This document shows positions 23,254 to 26,815 of a stretch of DNA of 26,815 nucleotides, one piece after another. The position numbers and the translations under genes are program-made. Origin of the DNA: a virus; the IMG/VR virus record IMGVR_UViG_3300028610_000207, positions 1 to 26,815 of that record; one strand, 5' to 3'. Each line of letters starts with the position of its first letter. Position 1 is the first letter of the stretch. Under the pieces are notes generated by a model that did no database searches, had not been told where the DNA came from, and worked only from the letters and a program-made list of their open reading frames with translations.

Positions 23254-26200
23254 TGCCAGTAACAGATGAACAATTAGATGCTTTCTTGCAAAATAATCCT
23301 GCTCTAGAGCCAGTTCAAAAAAAAGCGGTCAAACAGTCAGAGCGATTGCCCGGCGTGATAAACAACCCATTCAGTCTAAAGTGGATACCAGACGTAACCA
23401 CTCAAGAGTTACTTAGAAAAGATGTATGGGACGATGGGCGTATTGAGGTCGCACGTAAAGGACTTAATAATGCTATGGGCGTAAACGAACTCAAGCCTAT
23501 TTCCGAGTTTGATTCCCAGCGTAGATTAAATATATGGTGGAAAGATACGGGGCAATTTATCCCCCGCGATGTTCTTGATAGGCTTGGGGTTCAAGGGGGC
23601 CAGACATTTGAAGCTTTCAGGGATTTAGAAAGAGTTAGAGAGGGGATTGAAACAGATAATAGGGCTAGAGCTTCCGCTGTCAAGGATTTCCTAGGCATCG
23701 AGACTGATGTTAGCGGGGACCCGCTTGCCGACTTAGTGACATTACCGGAAGTAGTTGACCCAGATGATTTCACTCCGCTTCCAGAAGTAGAGCCGGACAT
23801 GGCCGATAGAATAAAAACAACTGATATAGAAGATTTAAGATTCATAAACGAAACGATAAATAAAAGCCCTGGGTCATTCGACCCAAGCCTAGCAAAGTCC
23901 ATAGATGATGAAATAAGAATAAAAGAAACTATTCCTGAGCTAATGGACGCCGTTGCCGATTTCCCTTTACTGTCATTGATTGGCACAGACTTCTTTAATT
24001 CGTTAGCCTTTAATTTACCTGAGTTTACAAGCCGTAAGGGACTTAGCCCTACCGAAGCACTTTTAGGTAGACCAAAGGGAAGTGAGTCTATTCTAATCAG
24101 ATCAATGGCAAGGATTAGGGAGCAGGTTGTAGCTCAAGACCCTACGCTATTGGCTCGTATAGGTGGAGAGTCAGGTAATATACTTGCCAGTATTATACAG
24201 TTTGCGGCATTGCCAGACCCAAGTAAGGCAAAGATATTTGCCAAGCTCCCAAAAGTAGTTAAAAGTGCTATAGGTGTAGGCACTAAGGCTGGCTTAATAG
24301 AGGCTTTGCAAGCACCAGGTTCGGGTGATACATTTGAAACTAGAGCAAAAGAAATAGTCACTGCCACAGGAATAGGCGCATTAACAGGTGTGGCGTTAGA
24401 AGTTTTCATGGGCTCAGCAAGAGCATTATTCAAGACCATCAAAGATTTACCTGTCAATAAACAAGCCGATAAAATACTCTTCAATAATCCAGATACGCCG
24501 TTCACTAAAAAAGAAATCGTATCGTTACTAAAGCACTTGAAGTCTACTGACCCCAAACAATTTAAGACGGCAATCGATTTTAAACCAAGAAAGGAGGTAG
24601 TTGCTACGGTCCGCCCAACACGACCATTATTAGAGAAAAGGTTAAGACCTGGCTTTGCTGAGATTGAAAAACCGGGAAAAATAATAGGTAAGGTTGCAAA
24701 ACAAGTCCCAAAAACAAAAGAGGCGATTGCTATTGAAGCGGCAAAGAAAATTCTCGAAGTAAAGAAGGTTGCTGCGAAAGTTCTACCTCCTAAACTTGTG
24801 TCACCTGAAGAAGCTGGACCAATGAAGATTACTTTCAAGGAGGCCGAAGGAGTTCGGGGCACTAAGATTGTGGCCGACCCAACACTAAGAAGGCAACTTC
24901 AAACAAAAGAAAATGAAATAGCCCAGCTAAAGACAAGACGTGATGAACTGAAAGCAGAAAAGCAATTCGTAAAGGCAACATCTAAAGCGTTGGAAATCGC
25001 AAAAAAAGAGACTGCACTAGAGGCACTAAGAGAGAAGTCGGCAATTAAACTTGAACAGACTATTGAAGGGTCTAAGGCTAAGATATCGAAAATAAGAGAA
25101 GCAGTAGAGTTCAAAGAATCCTTGCGTAATGATGCGGTATCAATGGTCACTGCCATCCCCAGAGAAATACGAGCGGCGTTTATCAATAGAGCAAACAAGG
25201 TTAAGACAATCAAAGCGTTAAATAAACTGACCGATGAAGTTGAAACAGGCATTGATAAATTTGAGCGAAAGATTGCGGTGGGCGATTTACGCCAGACTAT
25301 CAAGAAGATAGAATCCAGTAACAAGCTTGGAGTCGTTAGGCTCGCTAAACTCCCATCCCCTCAACGCGAAAAGATAATGGGGATCATTGATGAAATAAGC
25401 CTCAAGAAGATATCCAAGAAGCCTTTACCAGAAGGCCCGAAAACGTTCGGCGATCTTGATGTACAGGCGAAACGAGGACGTGAGCAATTACTCGGTGCTG
25501 ACTTAGAGTCCTTACAGCAGGTCACGCAAAAGCTCTCAACTGAACTAGCGGGCGGTCTCGAGGCCCTTAACGACGAAGCTGAGTTAGCATTAAGACTACC
25601 AGATGAAAGGGTAAGGCGATTAAACGTATTGTCCCAGAAGAACATTAGCGAGATCGACACAGAGGACATTAAGCTTGTTACTCAGTCACTCCAGCAGCTT
25701 GCGCAAAACGCAAAGCTCAAGACTCAACTGCTTACAAAGAAAGGCTTTAAGCCTATTGACAGTGCGTTAAAGACGATTACTACTCAGGAAATAGCGACCA
25801 TTGGCAAGGCAAGGAAAGCGGCTGCGAAAGATAGACCCGTCAAAGTTAAGAAGGGTAAGCTTGAAAAGGTCGGAGAGTTCAACAAGAAGCTATTGAAACT
25901 TGATGACGCTCATCTTGACACGCTTGTGCAGCTTTCGACTAATCCAGGCTCGAAGGTACTAAAGCAGATCCTCGACACTGACTTGCATGAGGGCTTGAGA
26001 GACACGGCGGATAAGACTAAGGAATGGATCGATTTATCAAGAGAGCAATTCGATAAGATCGGATTCAAAGAAATTAAGCAGATCAGCGATGAGGTTGAAG
26101 TTATTCTCGCTGGTCAGAAAATCAAACTAGAGAAGGATTTCCTTGTTAAATTAGAGTTACATTCACGAAGTCCTGAAAATCTCAAGGCCATTCTCAAGAC

Positions 26201-26815
26201 AAAAGGTTGGGTTATTGAAGGCAAGAGTTTTGATTACCCTAAGAATCCAGACGGTACGGATAAGATTAACCGGCTCGCTGAAATAAAACAGGCTTTAAAT
26301 GTGGTCCGAGGCAGCGATACATTGACAGGTATAGCAGACTGGACTAACGAATTAACGCCATTAAGGGCTGATGCAATTAACGAAGTGTCCTTAACTTTGA
26401 ACGGCTTTGAACTTGCGCGTGACCCATTTTACACGTCACGTCCCAGGCAGCTACCTAAGCGTGTTGAGGGCGGTAAGGACATATCAGTCCCACCAGAGCA
26501 GCAAGGCCAGTACCTACCGCGTACGGGTGGCACGCGGCGAATGAGGCTTGATAGGTGGTCGGATGATTTCTTGAGCGGCATAGAATCAGACGCTTTCTTG
26601 TCTGGAATGACAATGCCTTTGAGGAATGCGAGGGTTATCGTAAGCAGTGATTCGTTCCAAACGGCGATGAAGGCATCAGGAAGGGAACTAGAATTAAACA
26701 ATATAATTACCATCTTGCGTAGGGTACAAGGTGTGTCCACTAGCAAGAGCACACTTGAGGTATTCGGAGGTAAGTTGCAATCGGCGGTTGCGACTACGGC
26801 ATTGGGCTTCAGAGT
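23253..26815 (+). CDS. Giant internal/ejection protein, T7 gp16-like position, 3' end outside window
   Basis: Starts in the stop of the previous gene (TAATG) and remains open for 1187 codons to the window edge with no in-frame stop. The N-terminus M-P-V-T-D-E-Q-L-D-A-F-L is helical. Residues about 230-400 hold small-residue-rich hydrophobic stretches (I-L-A-S-I-I-Q-F-A-A-L-P near 310; T-A-T-G-I-G-A-L-T-G-V-A-L-E-V-F near 368), suited to membrane contact. Residues about 545-630 are a charged coiled coil. The visible C-terminal part (about 1050-1187: Y-L-P-R-T-G-G-T-R-R-M-R-L-D, then F-L-S-G-M-T-M-P-L-R-N-A-R-V-I) resembles the conserved late segment of very large phage virion proteins. No lysozyme or transglycosylase motif was seen in the visible part. 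It is probably ejected with the DNA; no signal peptide. The end, and any enzymatic domain, lies beyond the window. Confidence 0.75.
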   Translation, partial: MPVTDEQLDAFLQNNPALEPVQKKAVKQSERLPGVINNPFSLKWIPDVTTQELLRKDVWDDGRIEVARKGLNNAMGVNELKPISEFDSQRRLNIWWKDTGQFIPRDVLDRLGVQGGQTFEAFRDLERVREGIETDNRARASAVKDFLGIETDVSGDPLADLVTLPEVVDPDDFTPLPEVEPDMADRIKTTDIEDLRFINETINKSPGSFDPSLAKSIDDEIRIKETIPELMDAVADFPLLSLIGTDFFNSLAFNLPEFTSRKGLSPTEALLGRPKGSESILIRSMARIREQVVAQDPTLLARIGGESGNILASIIQFAALPDPSKAKIFAKLPKVVKSAIGVGTKAGLIEALQAPGSGDTFETRAKEIVTATGIGALTGVALEVFMGSARALFKTIKDLPVNKQADKILFNNPDTPFTKKEIVSLLKHLKSTDPKQFKTAIDFKPRKEVVATVRPTRPLLEKRLRPGFAEIEKPGKIIGKVAKQVPKTKEAIAIEAAKKILEVKKVAAKVLPPKLVSPEEAGPMKITFKEAEGVRGTKIVADPTLRRQLQTKENEIAQLKTRRDELKAEKQFVKATSKALEIAKKETALEALREKSAIKLEQTIEGSKAKISKIREAVEFKESLRNDAVSMVTAIPREIRAAFINRANKVKTIKALNKLTDEVETGIDKFERKIAVGDLRQTIKKIESSNKLGVVRLAKLPSPQREKIMGIIDEISLKKISKKPLPEGPKTFGDLDVQAKRGREQLLGADLESLQQVTQKLSTELAGGLEALNDEAELALRLPDERVRRLNVLSQKNISEIDTEDIKLVTQSLQQLAQNAKLKTQLLTKKGFKPIDSALKTITTQEIATIGKARKAAAKDRPVKVKKGKLEKVGEFNKKLLKLDDAHLDTLVQLSTNPGSKVLKQILDTDLHEGLRDTADKTKEWIDLSREQFDKIGFKEIKQISDEVEVILAGQKIKLEKDFLVKLELHSRSPENLKAILKTKGWVIEGKSFDYPKNPDGTDKINRLAEIKQALNVVRGSDTLTGIADWTNELTPLRADAINEVSLTLNGFELARDPFYTSRPRQLPKRVEGGKDISVPPEQQGQYLPRTGGTRRMRLDRWSDDFLSGIESDAFLSGMTMPLRNARVIVSSDSFQTAMKASGRELELNNIITILRRVQGVSTSKSTLEVFGGKLQSAVATTALGFR

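Noticed and set aside
23314-23330. Run of eight A near the start of the giant gene as a possible frameshift site
   Set aside because: The frame stays open for the whole remaining 3.5 kb, and no downstream structure or useful alternative frame was noticed.
24134-24862. 242-codon reverse-strand ORF inside the giant protein gene
   Set aside because: It is antisense to a continuous, well-supported gene with a different composition logic (Ser/Phe-rich shadow of a Lys/Glu-rich sense protein) and has no neighbouring genes on that strand.
1-26815. tRNA genes, CRISPR arrays, insertion sequences and integrase
   Set aside because: Read for tRNA T-loop patterns, regularly spaced repeats, terminal inverted repeats and recombinase motifs; nothing convincing was seen, though a covariance-model scan could not be run.

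Overview
The window is the virion-assembly (late) half of a tailed double-stranded DNA phage with a T7-like (podovirus-type) structural gene order. The order read directly from the sequence is: small and large terminase, portal of the head-to-tail connector family, a block of small genes, scaffold, major capsid protein, capsid cement protein, T7 gp11-like tail adaptor, tailspike, T7 gp12-like tail nozzle, gp13-like and gp14-like internal proteins, a large fibre, and two further internal/ejection proteins. The last of these is still open at the window edge. No rRNA, tRNA, integrase, CRISPR array or insertion sequence was seen. The host cannot be named. Sigma70-like promoters, good Shine-Dalgarno sites and Sec-type signal peptides fit a bacterial host, and no sign of a phage-encoded RNA polymerase promoter series was noticed.

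Layout. Bases 1-197 hold the start of a leftward gene. Bases 198-441 are an AT-rich divergent control region with a strong extended -10 promoter firing right and a weaker candidate firing left. From 442 to the end every gene runs rightward, mostly with ATGA or TAATG overlaps, so this is probably one long late operon. DNA packaging genes occupy 442-4675, including two tiny or small ORFs around the large terminase. Bases 4676-6265 carry six small genes of unknown role, one Cys-rich and one an extremely basic 30-mer. The scaffold (6285-7079) is followed by the only sizeable non-coding gap inside the operon (7080-7238), which folds into a multi-stem RNA in front of the capsid gene. Capsid and cement genes end in GC-rich terminator-like hairpins that also flank the next gene.

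The most unusual feature lies between 8861 and 21614. Five genes begin with a short Lys/Arg n-region, a hydrophobic core and an Ala-X-Ala or Ala-aromatic-Gly type cleavage site, i.e. Sec signal peptides. They encode a beta-rich fibre, a tailspike with a T7-fibre-like N-terminus and pectate-lyase-type helix, the gp12-like tail nozzle, a 1064-residue fibre (which needs a TTG start) and a 109-residue small protein. Capsid, cement, scaffold, portal, the gp11-like adaptor and all internal/ejection proteins lack such signals. The split is topologically coherent: outer tail parts carry export signals, while head, adaptor and ejected proteins do not. Known T7-like phages assemble entirely in the cytoplasm, so this suggests a two-compartment or membrane-associated tail assembly route, or a signal-peptidase-dependent maturation step. 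That is the best candidate here for an undescribed system; it is an inference from N-terminal sequences and gene identity only.
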